From NCBI GenBank assembly GCA_965203985.1, contig CBDBDS010000002.1:62001-126000 (forward strand): a stretch of DNA of 64,000 bases. The letters are read 5' to 3'. Under the pieces are notes generated by a model. It was not told the DNA's origin and did no database searches. It saw only the letters and a program-made list of their open reading frames with translations. Shown here piece after piece: positions 1 through 8,886 of this stretch. Source of the DNA: Bin87 sp965203985. GTDB taxonomy: Bacteria > Chloroflexota > Dehalococcoidia > Lucifugimonadales > UBA3495. Every line of letters begins with the position of its first letter. Within the stretch, counting starts at the first letter, position 1. Both the position numbers and the translations under genes were made by a program.

Positions 1-480
1 AGCCATCAATTGCTCCGCTGTCGGAAAGGAATAGCGGACTTCGCCGGCCAATTCTATTGCGGACCCGAAGTTATTTGCGATGTTCGACACCATCCCTATG
101 GTATGGCCAATACTGGTTCGCGCCACGCAAATCTGGGACACCAAGCATTCCCAGGGATCTTGCCGGAGCAGGCGCAAGCCCGGCAACTCACGCATGATCG
201 TGGACACTTTCGGGTCGCGGGCGATACTGGCGTAGATGACGTCGATATCATCGTCCAGCCGGAAATAGCGGCGCAGGCATTCGTCAGGGTCGTCCATGTG
301 CCCCGGCAAGCTGGCGGCTTCGTACTCGATGCCTCCATCAATCTGCCGGACGTGAAACAGGTGCGGCCCCACCACGCCGGAAAACCAGCCGTCGCCAAAG
401 GGACGCCAGCGAAACGCTTGGCCCATGGTAAGAGTCAGGGCCAGGTTAAAGTGGTTAGGAATGAGGAGTTGGCGCGTCAT
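1..480 (-). CDS. OGG1-like DNA glycosylase, third tandem copy (partial, 3' end beyond window)
   Basis: The minus strand reads open from an ATG at 478-480 to the left edge, giving 160 codons without a stop. The product opens with the beta-rich N-terminal domain of 8-oxoguanine DNA glycosylases and runs into the helical domain. It matches the two upstream copies block for block: GQAFRWRPFGDGWFSGVVG, FRLDDDIDVIY, and LRLLRQDPWECLVSQIC. The catalytic helix-hairpin-helix with its lysine and aspartate lies beyond the edge, so activity cannot be judged. It begins 37 bases after the preceding glycosylase and is probably the last gene of the dinG-glycosylase operon. The expected reaction is excision of oxidised guanine; this is inferred from the family. 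Confidence 0.85.
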   Translation of the reverse strand, partial: MTRQLLIPNHFNLALTLTMGQAFRWRPFGDGWFSGVVGPHLFHVRQIDGGIEYEAASLPGHMDDPDECLRRYFRLDDDIDVIYASIARDPKVSTIMRELPGLRLLRQDPWECLVSQICVARTSIGHTIGMVSNIANNFGSAIELAGEVRYSFPTAEQLMA

Positions 481-517
481 AGCAAGCCCTCTTGGCCCCC
501 GCGTCCGCTGTGGTTAT

Positions 518-1429
518 TCATTTAGGCTGGTCACAGAACATGAACTGACCGGCGTAGCCGGCATACTGGCCAAACTTGTCCTGGGCCCACAATCTGATCG
601 CCGCGTCATTTTTCGGCGCAGCGGGGTAATTTTGGGTCACGAAGCTCCGTATGTGCCTATCAATAGGGAAAGCCTCGGTTTTGTCCAGCGAAAACAGTGA
701 AATGCAGTCGGCGATTTTGTCGCCTATGCCCTCCAGCCGTTTAACCGCCCGTTTGGCGTGAGGGTAGGACTCGCTCCGCAGTGCATACAGGTTCAAGTCG
801 CCATTGCACACTTCGCGCGCCGCCCCGGCGATTTTCCGGTCGCGTTGGAGACCGAACTGCATCCCCTGGAGGCTCGCGGCTGCGGTTTCCGTTATCAGAA
901 GTTCGGGTGCCGGGAAAGTGTGACGCGCTTTGCCGCACATTTCAATGGTGTCGCCAAACGCTGCGGAGATGCGTTCAACGATGCTTGAAATACGGGGGAT
1001 GTTGTTGTTGGCAGAGCACAAGTATGCAACGGTGCATTCCCACGGATCCTGCCGCAGCAAACGCATGCCACCGTAGCTTTCGATTAGCCTGGCAATGCTG
1101 GCGTCGCGGTTGGTCAGATCGCTGTAGATGCGCGAAACATCGTCATCCAACCTGAAGTAGCCTTGCAGCAGTGTCCGAACGTCCTCGTCGTCAGCCGGTC
1201 CACCGAATTTAGATGCGCGGTATTCGACGCGTGAACCGACCTGGCGCAAATGGATCAGAAAACTCCCGAGCACTCCGGAGTGCCACTCGCTGTCTGGATG
1301 GCGCCCACCATCTTCCAATTTGTCCACGCTGCCGTCCAACCTGCGCCACCGAAACGCCTGCCCCATGTACAAAGTCAGCCTGAGGCTGAAGGGCTGGGGG
1401 ATTTCCAGTTCACCTTCAACAATGTTCAT
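518..1429 (-). CDS. OGG1-like 8-oxoguanine DNA glycosylase, second tandem copy
   Basis: 303 aa. Base-excision repair glycosylase with the OGG_N domain (about 1-110) followed by the HhH-GPD domain. The HhH signature near the C-terminus reads GIGDKIADCISLFSLDK and then AFPIDRH. This supplies the catalytic Lys (GxGxKxADC) and the Asp of the P-x-D motif. The ATG at 1427-1429 is chosen because homology to the neighbouring copies starts there; the frame stays open much further upstream only because it lies over the preceding glycosylase. It is spaced 58 bases from the preceding copy and 37 from the next. AlkA-like base specificity cannot be excluded, but the domain order is that of OGG1. Confidence 0.9.
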   Translation of the reverse strand: MNIVEGELEIPQPFSLRLTLYMGQAFRWRRLDGSVDKLEDGGRHPDSEWHSGVLGSFLIHLRQVGSRVEYRASKFGGPADDEDVRTLLQGYFRLDDDVSRIYSDLTNRDASIARLIESYGGMRLLRQDPWECTVAYLCSANNNIPRISSIVERISAAFGDTIEMCGKARHTFPAPELLITETAAASLQGMQFGLQRDRKIAGAAREVCNGDLNLYALRSESYPHAKRAVKRLEGIGDKIADCISLFSLDKTEAFPIDRHIRSFVTQNYPAAPKNDAAIRLWAQDKFGQYAGYAGQFMFCDQPK

Positions 1430-1487
1430 CTCACAACCTCCACAGCGGAATCGCTCGGATCTATAGCGTTCAGAGAAGTGTGGGCAG

Positions 1488-2369
1488 TCACCGCCCCTCG
1501 CGCCGGCGCCCGTGGAACAGGTACTGCTGGGAATAGCCCGCGTATTGACCGAAGTGCTCCTGCGCCCACTCCACCATTGCTCGGTCGGGTGGTTTTTTTT
1601 GCATCGGGAAATACCACTCCGCAAGCGCGCGGCGCACCCACACGTCCACCGGGAACGCCTGTAGCTTTTCCAACGAGAACACCGCGATGCAATCGGCGAT
1701 CTTGGCGCCGATGCCGTAGCACTCCATGAGCCTGGACTTGGTTTCCGGATAGGGCAGCCGGACCAGTTCGTCCAGGTCCAGTTCGCCGCCGCAGACCCGC
1801 TGGGCCGCCGCGACGACGTAAGGAGCACGGAACCCCAGGCCCAGTTCTCGAAGAAACCCCTCTCCGGCGGAGGCCAGTTGCTCGGCGGACGCGAAGGTGT
1901 GCCGGACTTCCCCGTCCAGTTCCAGCGGGTCGCCCAGGCTGTCGGCCATGGCCTCCATGTTCTGGTGAATGCGAGGGATGTTGGACGTGGCGGAGCAGAT
2001 GAACGCCACCGTGCACTCCCAGGGTTCCTGGCGCAGAATACGCAGTCCCGGATAACGGGCCACCATTTCCGCGACCCGCCGGTCTCGGCAAATGTCGGCG
2101 TATATCGTGTCGATGTCGTCATCGAGACGGAAATAGAAGCGCAGCAAGTCCGGCAGCGCGCCCGGGCCCACGGCATCGCCAGAGCCCGTGGCGCTATATT
2201 CCACACCTTCGGGCACCTGCCGGATGTGAATGAGCCACGGGCCCAACACGCCTGAATACCAGCCGTCCCCCAGATTCTTCCAGCGATGGGCCTGCCCGCT
2301 TTCGAGGCTCTCCGCCAGGTCAAAGGGCTGGTCTATCGCCAGTTGCCCCGTCCGTTCCAGCGCCGCCAA
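1488..2369 (-). CDS. OGG1-like 8-oxoguanine DNA glycosylase, first tandem copy
   Basis: 293 aa, same architecture as the next two genes: OGG_N beta domain, then HhH-GPD. The catalytic signature is GIGAKIADCIAVFSLEK followed by AFPVDVWVRRAL, which gives the Schiff-base lysine and the essential aspartate. The PWECTVAFICSA segment is the usual start of the HhH-GPD core. It begins 26 bases after the dinG stop, on the same strand, so transcription together is likely. Bacteria normally carry MutM (Fpg) for 8-oxoguanine; OGG1 types are scattered in bacteria and archaea. The three copies are clearly paralogues yet well diverged, so the duplication is not recent. Confidence 0.92.
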   Translation of the reverse strand: MAALERTGQLAIDQPFDLAESLESGQAHRWKNLGDGWYSGVLGPWLIHIRQVPEGVEYSATGSGDAVGPGALPDLLRFYFRLDDDIDTIYADICRDRRVAEMVARYPGLRILRQEPWECTVAFICSATSNIPRIHQNMEAMADSLGDPLELDGEVRHTFASAEQLASAGEGFLRELGLGFRAPYVVAAAQRVCGGELDLDELVRLPYPETKSRLMECYGIGAKIADCIAVFSLEKLQAFPVDVWVRRALAEWYFPMQKKPPDRAMVEWAQEHFGQYAGYSQQYLFHGRRREGR

Positions 2370-2395
2370 CCCCTCACCTCCCTTGGAGACGCCGA

Positions 2396-5239
2396 CTAAC
2401 CGGTTCGAGGACGGTCGAGTTGCAGCCAGCGGGCCGCCTGCTCGCCAACGGTGTTGACGCTGGAGCGTTCGACCGTGCAGGGCGGCAGCGCATTCAGGAA
2501 GCGGTCACCGTAGTTGGCGGTCTGGATGCGACGGTCCAGGATGACCACCGCCCCCCGGTCCACCTTGTTGCGGATCAACCGGCCGAACCCCTGCCGGAAA
2601 CGGAGGACGGCGGAAGGCACCTGGTATTCGTTGAACGGGTTGTTGAACAGGTTCCCCCGGGCCTTGACGATGGGATCGGTAGGCACCGGGAAAGGCAGGC
2701 GGCACAGCAACAGCCCACGCAGGATGCCCGACTCCATGTCGACACCCTCCCAGAAACTGGCGGTGCCGAGCAGGACGGCGCGCGGGTCGGCGTGGAGCCG
2801 GTCCACCAGTTGCCGCGGCGTGCCGTCGATCCCCTGGGCCAGGACGTTGATGCCCGACGCGCGCAAGGGCCCCCGGACGTGGAAGGAAGCGTCTCGCAGC
2901 GCACTGTGGGAAGTGAACAGCGCCATGACGTGTCCGTCCAATGCCTGCGCCATGTTGAGGATCACCTGGGCCGTCCCGCGGGCGTGGTCAGCGCCGCGAC
3001 GCGGATCGGGGAGGTCATCGGGAACCATCAGCAGGGTATTGCGCCGGTAGTTGAACGGGCTATCGACCAGCAGTTCGTCGCAATCGTCGGGGAATCCCAA
3101 ACGCTGGCGCAGGAAACCAAAGTTGCTGTCCGTCGCCAGGGTCGCGCTGGTCAAAACCACCGTCTCTTTCTGCTGGAACAGCATCTCAGACAGGATGGGG
3201 CCGACCGACAACGGAGTGGAATGCAGCGTCAAGTTGCGCCGCACCATGTCGATCCATTGGATCTGTTCCTCATCGTAACGGCCAAAGACCGAAGTCAGAC
3301 GGTTATTGAACTCGGAGACGGTGTCTACCGCGCTGATCAGTTCGTTTGCCTGGCTGTCGTCGGAGAGATCGAATATCCCCTGGTCCACCAGCCTCCAGAC
3401 GTCGTTCAGGCGGTTCACGCTATCCGCCATAAAGGTCGAGAACGATTCCCATTCGCGGGCGGCGGCGCCCCATTCCCGGCTCTGCCGCACCGAGGGCTCC
3501 AGGGAGACCGGCTGACGGTCATTGTCACCCCGGGTGTGTGATTGATAGAGGCTGGTGATCGCCGCCCACAGCTGTTGCCATGCCTGCAGGGCCTGGTTGC
3601 AACTGGCCGTGGCGTTGGTGAGGGCGTCCCGCGCCCGCCCGAGGTTTTCGTCCTCCGGCGACTGGTTGGCGATGGAGGTCAGGTGCCGGAACAAGCGGTA
3701 AACGGCGTCCATTTCCTGGGCCAGATCGTCCTCGGCCATCTCAAAACCCAACTGCCGGCTTGCCTCTTCCTCCAGGTGGTGGGCTTCGTCGACTATGAGG
3801 TGCTGGTAGTCCTGCAACACGGTGCCGCCGACGGCAAGGTCAGCAAGCAGCAGGGCGTGGTTCACCACCAGGATGTTGGCCTCCTCGGCTCGTTGGCGGG
3901 CCTGGCGCAGGAAGCAGGGCGCGCCGCCGCGGAACGACTGGCACACGCCCTGGTTGTCGGCGCACACCCGCAACCAGGCTCGATGGTCTCCAAAGTTCAG
4001 GTTGAGGTCGGTTCGGTCGCCATTCTGCGTATCGTCCAGCCAGACTGCCGTTTTCCCGAGAACCCTGGCCTCATCCTCAGTCAAGGTGTCCGACGTGCCC
4101 AGGCTGGTCCACCGGCGGAGGCACACGTAATTGGATCGACCTTTGAGTTGAGCCGCTCGAACGGCCCCCGGTTCCAGTATGCCGGCCTCTTCCAGGATGG
4201 AGATAACCGCCGGTATGTCCTTATCCATCAGCTGCTCCTGCAAGCTGATGGTGTTGGTGGAGATCACCACCCGGTGCCCATGAGTGGCCGAGTAAAGAAC
4301 CGCCGGGAGCAGATAGGCGATGCTCTTGCCGATACCGGTGCCACCTTCAACGATGAGCTTTCTGCCCTGATAGATGGCGCGGGTGACGGCCTTCAGCATC
4401 TCGGCCTGTTGGGGCCTGTTTTCAAATCCGGGGAACGAGTTGGCGAACACGCCGTGGGGGGCCAGAAGGTCCTCCACCTGCTGCTCGGTGAGCTCGCGTC
4501 GTATGGCCTTGCCGTTTTTGTCTCCGGCCTCGCTGGACAGTCTCCGGGCCAGGCTGTCCAGGTTCAATCCATTGAGGCCGACGGCGCCGGGGGTCCCCGG
4601 AACCGCGTTGGCGCCGGGAGCGTGGGGCACAAGCGCTTCGAGCAAGTCCGCCACGGAGGCATTGGCGGCACGGGCGGAGCGGGCAATAAACGCAACCTTT
4701 GCCGCCGGGTAGGACGCACCAAGCTTCAGCAGATGATGGAACACCAGCGCGGTGGTTTCGGCGTCGGCCACAGCGCGATGGGCCTGGTTATGGTCTAGGT
4801 CCAGGTGCCTGGCCAGCGCGCTAAGATTGTATTCCGGCAGGGTGGGAAGGAATATCGACGCCAGGTCCCAGGTGTTGTAACTCCGGTTCGTGAGGTGAAG
4901 TCCGTGCGATGACAAGAATGACAGGTCGAAGGCGATGTTGTGCCCGACGATGGGCAGGTCGCCAACGAACGTGGCGAACTGTGCTGCGATTTGTTGGAAT
5001 CGCGGCGCCCGTTCGATTTGCGCCGGGCTGATGGACGTCAGTTGCTGGATGAAAGTGGGTATCTGACGGCCCGGGTTGACGAACGTTTGGTACCGGTCGG
5101 TAACCTCACCGCCACGGAACTTGACCGCTCCTACTTCGATAATGGCATCGGAATGTGCATTCAGACCCGTGGTCTCCAGGTCCACGCACACGAATTCACG
5201 TTCGAATATGTCGCTTTGAGGCAGCAGCGTCGGCGTCAT
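2396..5239 (-). CDS. dinG: DinG-type ATP-dependent helicase with N-terminal DnaQ-like 3'-5' exonuclease
   Basis: 947 aa. Residues about 14-175 form a DEDDh exonuclease: Exo I VDLETTG (D20, E22), Exo II GHNIAFD, Exo III with H154 and D159. The helicase follows, with Walker A GGTGIGKS (299-306), DEAH box VDEAHHLEE (484-487), and C-terminal motif VI RQGFGRLIRN. Cysteines 373, 426, 433 and 442 are spaced like the four ligands of the XPD/DinG 4Fe-4S cluster, so the cluster may be retained. The domain order is that of Firmicutes-type DinG, not the exonuclease-less E. coli form. It probably resolves damaged or structured DNA. The glycosylase genes follow it directly, and a PHP gene precedes it by 32 bases. 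Confidence 0.93.
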   Translation of the reverse strand: MTPTLLPQSDIFEREFVCVDLETTGLNAHSDAIIEVGAVKFRGGEVTDRYQTFVNPGRQIPTFIQQLTSISPAQIERAPRFQQIAAQFATFVGDLPIVGHNIAFDLSFLSSHGLHLTNRSYNTWDLASIFLPTLPEYNLSALARHLDLDHNQAHRAVADAETTALVFHHLLKLGASYPAAKVAFIARSARAANASVADLLEALVPHAPGANAVPGTPGAVGLNGLNLDSLARRLSSEAGDKNGKAIRRELTEQQVEDLLAPHGVFANSFPGFENRPQQAEMLKAVTRAIYQGRKLIVEGGTGIGKSIAYLLPAVLYSATHGHRVVISTNTISLQEQLMDKDIPAVISILEEAGILEPGAVRAAQLKGRSNYVCLRRWTSLGTSDTLTEDEARVLGKTAVWLDDTQNGDRTDLNLNFGDHRAWLRVCADNQGVCQSFRGGAPCFLRQARQRAEEANILVVNHALLLADLAVGGTVLQDYQHLIVDEAHHLEEEASRQLGFEMAEDDLAQEMDAVYRLFRHLTSIANQSPEDENLGRARDALTNATASCNQALQAWQQLWAAITSLYQSHTRGDNDRQPVSLEPSVRQSREWGAAAREWESFSTFMADSVNRLNDVWRLVDQGIFDLSDDSQANELISAVDTVSEFNNRLTSVFGRYDEEQIQWIDMVRRNLTLHSTPLSVGPILSEMLFQQKETVVLTSATLATDSNFGFLRQRLGFPDDCDELLVDSPFNYRRNTLLMVPDDLPDPRRGADHARGTAQVILNMAQALDGHVMALFTSHSALRDASFHVRGPLRASGINVLAQGIDGTPRQLVDRLHADPRAVLLGTASFWEGVDMESGILRGLLLCRLPFPVPTDPIVKARGNLFNNPFNEYQVPSAVLRFRQGFGRLIRNKVDRGAVVILDRRIQTANYGDRFLNALPPCTVERSSVNTVGEQAARWLQLDRPRTG

Positions 5240-5271
5240 CGCGATGAATTACACTCGAAGCGGAACCGCGC

Positions 5272-5976
5272 TTACGCCGAGCGCAAGCGGTACGGCCGCA
5301 AGGATCCCTGCCGCAGCCCTTCTAACGGGCGGAAGTCCCCGCGATGCAGTGCCGTGAGGAATTGGGCCTCGTCAAAGACTTCGTCGGGGAATTCGGTCAC
5401 GAATTTGCCCAGCCCGTGGGTGCTGTGAGCGTCGCTGCCACCGGTCACCGGCAGGTCCAATCGTTGGGCGACCTCGGCAGCAAAGCGGTTTTCCTCGTCC
5501 GACGTGCCGCCGTTGGCAACCTCGATGGCGTCGGCCAGCTGGAACACCGGATGCGTCATGGCAGTGTCGACATCCTGGGGGATCGGCTCCTTGGGGTCGG
5601 GATAGAGTAGAGGACGGGTTCGGTGATGTCGCCCCAGGACTCCCCGGAATGGGTGCGCCGACACGACGAAACCGCCGACGGCGTGGGCCGCTTTGCTCAG
5701 CTCCTCCGCGCGGTGGAACCCACTCTGGTACCGGTCCACGCCGAAAGCCAGGATGTGACCCATGTCGGTGTCGGCTTCCATGGCGCGTATGAGCACGACG
5801 TTGTGTAGGGCGGCAAAGGCGGCGAATTCGTGACGGTCCCAGGGGCCGGAATGCTCGGTGATGCACAGGCCGCGCAGTCCCAGACGTTCTGCCTCCAAGA
5901 TGAGTTCTTCGGGCGTCAGGCTGGAATCGGCGCTGCCTTTGGTCGTATGGATGTGTAAGTCGAAAATGCGTGACAT
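5272..5976 (-). CDS. PHP-domain metal-dependent phosphoesterase
   Basis: 234 aa from the ATG at 5974-5976; an upstream in-frame start would add 13 residues unlike the family. Metal-binding motifs of the PHP domain are visible: DLHIHT at the N-terminus, ITEHSG, SAHPFRG and GGSDAH near the C-terminus. PHP proteins hydrolyse phosphoesters such as histidinol phosphate or nucleotides, or act as polymerase-associated nucleases. The small stand-alone form here has no assigned substrate. It is the first gene of the minus-strand run leading into dinG, so a link to nucleic-acid repair is possible but only from position. Confidence 0.85.
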   Translation of the reverse strand: MSRIFDLHIHTTKGSADSSLTPEELILEAERLGLRGLCITEHSGPWDRHEFAAFAALHNVVLIRAMEADTDMGHILAFGVDRYQSGFHRAEELSKAAHAVGGFVVSAHPFRGVLGRHHRTRPLLYPDPKEPIPQDVDTAMTHPVFQLADAIEVANGGTSDEENRFAAEVAQRLDLPVTGGSDAHSTHGLGKFVTEFPDEVFDEAQFLTALHRGDFRPLEGLRQGSLRPYRLRSA

Positions 5977-6049
5977 AAGCCCTACCAGTCTATGCGTAGC
6001 CCGGAACCGCGTCAACGCCGGCGCGTCGTTCCGCGCCCTGAGCCTCTGA

Positions 6050-6055
6050 TAAAAT
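6050..6055 (+). promoter_or_regulatory. Possible extended -10 element upstream of the hydroxyacid dehydrogenase gene
   Basis: TGATAAAAT at 6047-6055 fits an extended -10 box (TG then TAAAAT), in the gap between two divergent genes. No clear -35 hexamer is visible at the right distance. Confidence 0.3.
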
Positions 6056-6104
6056 GCCCGCGAATCCCCTACCCGAAGGGCAAGATTTCCAGGAGATGAG
6101 AGAT

Positions 6105-7041
6105 ATGGCGAAAGTTGGCTTTATAGGACTCGGAACCATGGGCGCCAGCATGGCGTACAACTGCCTTCGCGGCGGCAACGATATGGTGGTCCACGACATC
6201 CGCCGCGAGGCCGCGACCCAACACCTGGAAGCGGGAGCCCAATGGGCTGACAATCCCCGCGAGGTGGCCGAGGCCACCGACGTTGTATTCACATCCCTGC
6301 CCGGACCGGTGGAGGTGGAAGCGGTTTCGCTGGGCGAAGACGGGATCATGTCCGGCATGTCGGCGGGCAAGACCTACTTCGACCTGAGCACCAGTTCGCC
6401 CACGCTGATCCGGCAGATCCACGACCGCGTGGCAGCGCAGGGTATCAACGTGCTGGACGCCCCGGTGAGTGGCGGCCCGGCCGGCGCCGCCAGCGGCCGG
6501 TTGGCCATCTGGGTCGGCGGCGACAAGGCGGTGTTCGATCAGCATAAAGCGGTCCTCGACTCCATCGGCGACGCCGCCTATTACGTCGGTCCCATCGGCA
6601 GCGGGTCCGTTGCCAAGCTCGTGCACAACTGTGCCGGCTATATCGTCCAGACCGCGCTGGCCGAGGTGTTCACCATGGGCATCAAGGCGGGCGTCGACCC
6701 GCTGGCGTTGTGGCTGGCCGTACGCAAGGGCGCCGGCGGACGCCGGGGGATGTTCGAGGGGCTGGCCCAGCATTTCCTGATCAACGACTTTGATCCGCCG
6801 GATTTCGCGTTGCGGCTCGCGCGCAAGGACGTGGACCTGGCCGTAGCGGTCGGCCGCGAGTTCGATGTGCCCCATGAAGTTGGCCAACACCACGCTGGCG
6901 GAGATGACCGAAGCCATCAACCGGGGTTGGGCCGGTCGCGACTCTCGCGTGGCGATGCTGCTGCAGGAGGAACGGGCGGGCATCGAAGTCCACGTTGATC
7001 CCGAGGATTTGCGGCGGGCGCTGGAGGAGCAGGGTGGGTGA
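6105..7041 (+). pseudogene. 3-hydroxyisobutyrate dehydrogenase family protein, broken by a +1 frameshift
   Basis: The start is the ATG at 6105, with AGGAG at 6091-6095. The N-terminus shows the Rossmann motif GFIGLGTMG, then the substrate motif APVSGGPAGA and the catalytic-lysine region SGSVAKLVHN. Near 6870-6873 (a CCCC run) the frame shifts by one base. The original frame ends in unrelated sequence at 6998. The other frame continues the family C-terminus (MKLANTTLAEMTEAINRG) and stops at 7039-7041. The total of 937 bases is one more than a multiple of three. The enzyme would oxidise a beta-hydroxyacid with NAD(P). The damage is either a real late frameshift or an assembly error. Confidence 0.85.
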
Positions 7042-7094
7042 AAACAGTTCATGGTAGAGTCAAGGAAACCTGAGCGACAGCTTGGGATGGCGTT

Positions 7095-8282
7095 ATGATC
7101 ATCAACCGTCTAAAACTAGCAAACTGGCGCAACTTCACGGAAGTTGACATTCCTTTGGGCGAACGCGCCTTCATCATAGGGCCGAATGCTTCCGGAAAAT
7201 CCAATTTGCTCGATGCTATCCGGTTTTTGCGGGACGTCGCCAAGAGAGAAGGCGGTGGATTGCAAGTAGCTATCCGTCAACGCGGAGGAGTGCGCCGCCT
7301 ACGCAGTTTAGCGGCGCACTCCGGCTCTGGAGTTTGCATTGAGGCGCATCTGATCAGTGATACCGAAGAACCCATCGAATGGATCTATCGTTTGGCTTTC
7401 ACTGTAGAACGTTCTGGCAATCATCGCATTTTGGTTCAAGAAGAAACCGTCTCAAGGAATGGTGAAGTTCTCCTGAACCGGCCGGATGAAGAAGACAGGC
7501 GCGATTCAGAAAGGCTTACCGCCACTGCATTAGAGCAAATCAATGTTAACCGGCCATTCAGGGAAATTGCAGAGTTTTTTAACGAGGTTAAGTACCTGCA
7601 TCTAGTGCCGCAACTGCTGAGGCATGGCGCTGAAATAGGCGGCAATCGGTTGGAAAACGATCCCTTCGGCCAAGGATTCCTGGAAAGGATAGCCAACACC
7701 AATAGCAACACCAGGAAAAGTCGGCTAAACAAGATCGCTACCGCCTTGTCGTACATCGTTCCAGAATTGGTGGAAATCGCGTTTGAACGCGATAGCAGTG
7801 GACAACCTCATTTGAAAGCGCGGTTTGAAAATTGGCGGTTGAATGACGTATGGCAACAAGAGGATCAATTCTCGGACGGAACTTTGCGGCTAATCGGGCT
7901 GTTTTGGTCCTTGTTGGATCGGGGAGGCCTGTTGCTTCTGGAGGAGCCTGAAATATCCCTTAACCGTGACATCATCTTGAGATTAGCTGGGCTTATTTAT
8001 GAGTTGAGCCGTCCTAGCCGGCGACGCCGGGATGGTGAACGCCATAGCGAACGCCGGCAGGTGATCCTCACCACTCACAGTTCCGACCTGCTCTGCGACC
8101 AAGGTATCGACGGATGGGAGGTTTTTTACATTACGCCGGGCAAGGACGGGTCAGAAGTCACTGCCATGGCAGAGGACCCGGGGACGCGAGAGTTACTGAA
8201 GGCGGGGGTAATGCCCGGCGAGATCGCACCTTTCCGAAACAAAGGATACCAACTTCCCTTAGGCCTGGGGCTGGCAGGTTAG
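7095..8282 (+). CDS. AAA/ABC-type ATPase, putative defence-module subunit
   Basis: 395 aa SMC/RecF/OLD-like ATPase. Walker A is GPNASGKS (29-36), the ABC-like signature is SDGTLR (260-265), Walker B is LLLLEEPE (279-286), and the H-loop is TTHSSDLL (326-333). The insert between Walker A and the signature is short, without a coiled coil. It is followed 7 bases later by a small protein with TOPRIM/DUF4276 features. Such ATPase plus nuclease pairs occur in phage-defence systems (Gabija, PARIS, OLD-like), though this exact pair is not one I recognise. Base composition is visibly more AT-rich than the genes around it, which suggests transfer. The function is inferred. Confidence 0.85.
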   Translation: MIINRLKLANWRNFTEVDIPLGERAFIIGPNASGKSNLLDAIRFLRDVAKREGGGLQVAIRQRGGVRRLRSLAAHSGSGVCIEAHLISDTEEPIEWIYRLAFTVERSGNHRILVQEETVSRNGEVLLNRPDEEDRRDSERLTATALEQINVNRPFREIAEFFNEVKYLHLVPQLLRHGAEIGGNRLENDPFGQGFLERIANTNSNTRKSRLNKIATALSYIVPELVEIAFERDSSGQPHLKARFENWRLNDVWQQEDQFSDGTLRLIGLFWSLLDRGGLLLLEEPEISLNRDIILRLAGLIYELSRPSRRRRDGERHSERRQVILTTHSSDLLCDQGIDGWEVFYITPGKDGSEVTAMAEDPGTRELLKAGVMPGEIAPFRNKGYQLPLGLGLAG

Positions 8283-8289
8283 TGATCCG

Positions 8290-8886
8290 ATGGTTGCAAT
8301 CGGTGTCGAGGATGTTGTATCTGAAGCGGTCGCGAAGCGCCTCATATTCCAGTATGCTCCGCAACTGGAATATACGCGAACCTACGGGCTCACTGGGTAC
8401 GGCCAGCTAAAGGTCAGTATGCCCACGTACGACAAAATCTCCCTCTACAGTGAGCCGATGTTGGTGATTACCGATTTGGACAACCCGAATTTGTGCCTTG
8501 TCCATGTGCTACGCGAGTGGTGTCGGGGCTTGCAAATGCCTCCAACGTTTGTGTTCCGTATTGCTGTCACTGAGATAGAGTCCTGGCTCCTGGCAGACCG
8601 AGACCGGATGGCGCAGTGGTTGGGAGTATCAAAGGTTCGTGTGCCACGTACACCGGAAGACTTGGAACGACCCAAAGAGTGTCTGGTCCGGTTAGCGAGC
8701 GGGAGCCGCTATCGCAGGATCAGAGAGGCCATGGTCCCGGCTACACGAAGCGCCAGAAGCACCGGTCCAGGTTACAATCAATACGTGAGCACGTTTGCTG
8801 CTGATCTATGGGATCCCGAAACCGCTCGTGTCGCCGCGCCCAGCCTTGATCGTGCAATTGACCGGATAGCTGAACTGACCCATTAA
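8290..8886 (+). CDS. DUF4276/TOPRIM-like protein, partner of the upstream ATPase
   Basis: 198 aa. The N-terminus GVEDVVSEAVAKRL resembles the TOPRIM glutamate motif. LVITDLDN (about 58-65) looks like the acidic D-x-D strand. VTEIESWLLADRDRM resembles the conserved EaWLLaD block of DUF4276 proteins. These features suggest a metal-dependent nuclease-like fold, but the match is from memory and the glutamate motif is one residue longer than usual. It lies 7 bases after the ATPase stop and shares its lower GC, so the two are almost certainly one unit. Its last four bases overlap the end of gcvPB on the other strand. Confidence 0.7.
   Translation: MVAIGVEDVVSEAVAKRLIFQYAPQLEYTRTYGLTGYGQLKVSMPTYDKISLYSEPMLVITDLDNPNLCLVHVLREWCRGLQMPPTFVFRIAVTEIESWLLADRDRMAQWLGVSKVRVPRTPEDLERPKECLVRLASGSRYRRIREAMVPATRSARSTGPGYNQYVSTFAADLWDPETARVAAPSLDRAIDRIAELTH

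Noticed and set aside
1426..2323. Apparent 601-codon fusion extending the second glycosylase upstream
   Set aside because: The upstream part is an out-of-frame reading of the first glycosylase; homology begins at the ATG at 1427-1429.
3542..4798. Long plus-strand open frame of 418 codons
   Set aside because: It lies entirely antisense to dinG, has no recognisable domain, and reflects the codon bias of the real gene.
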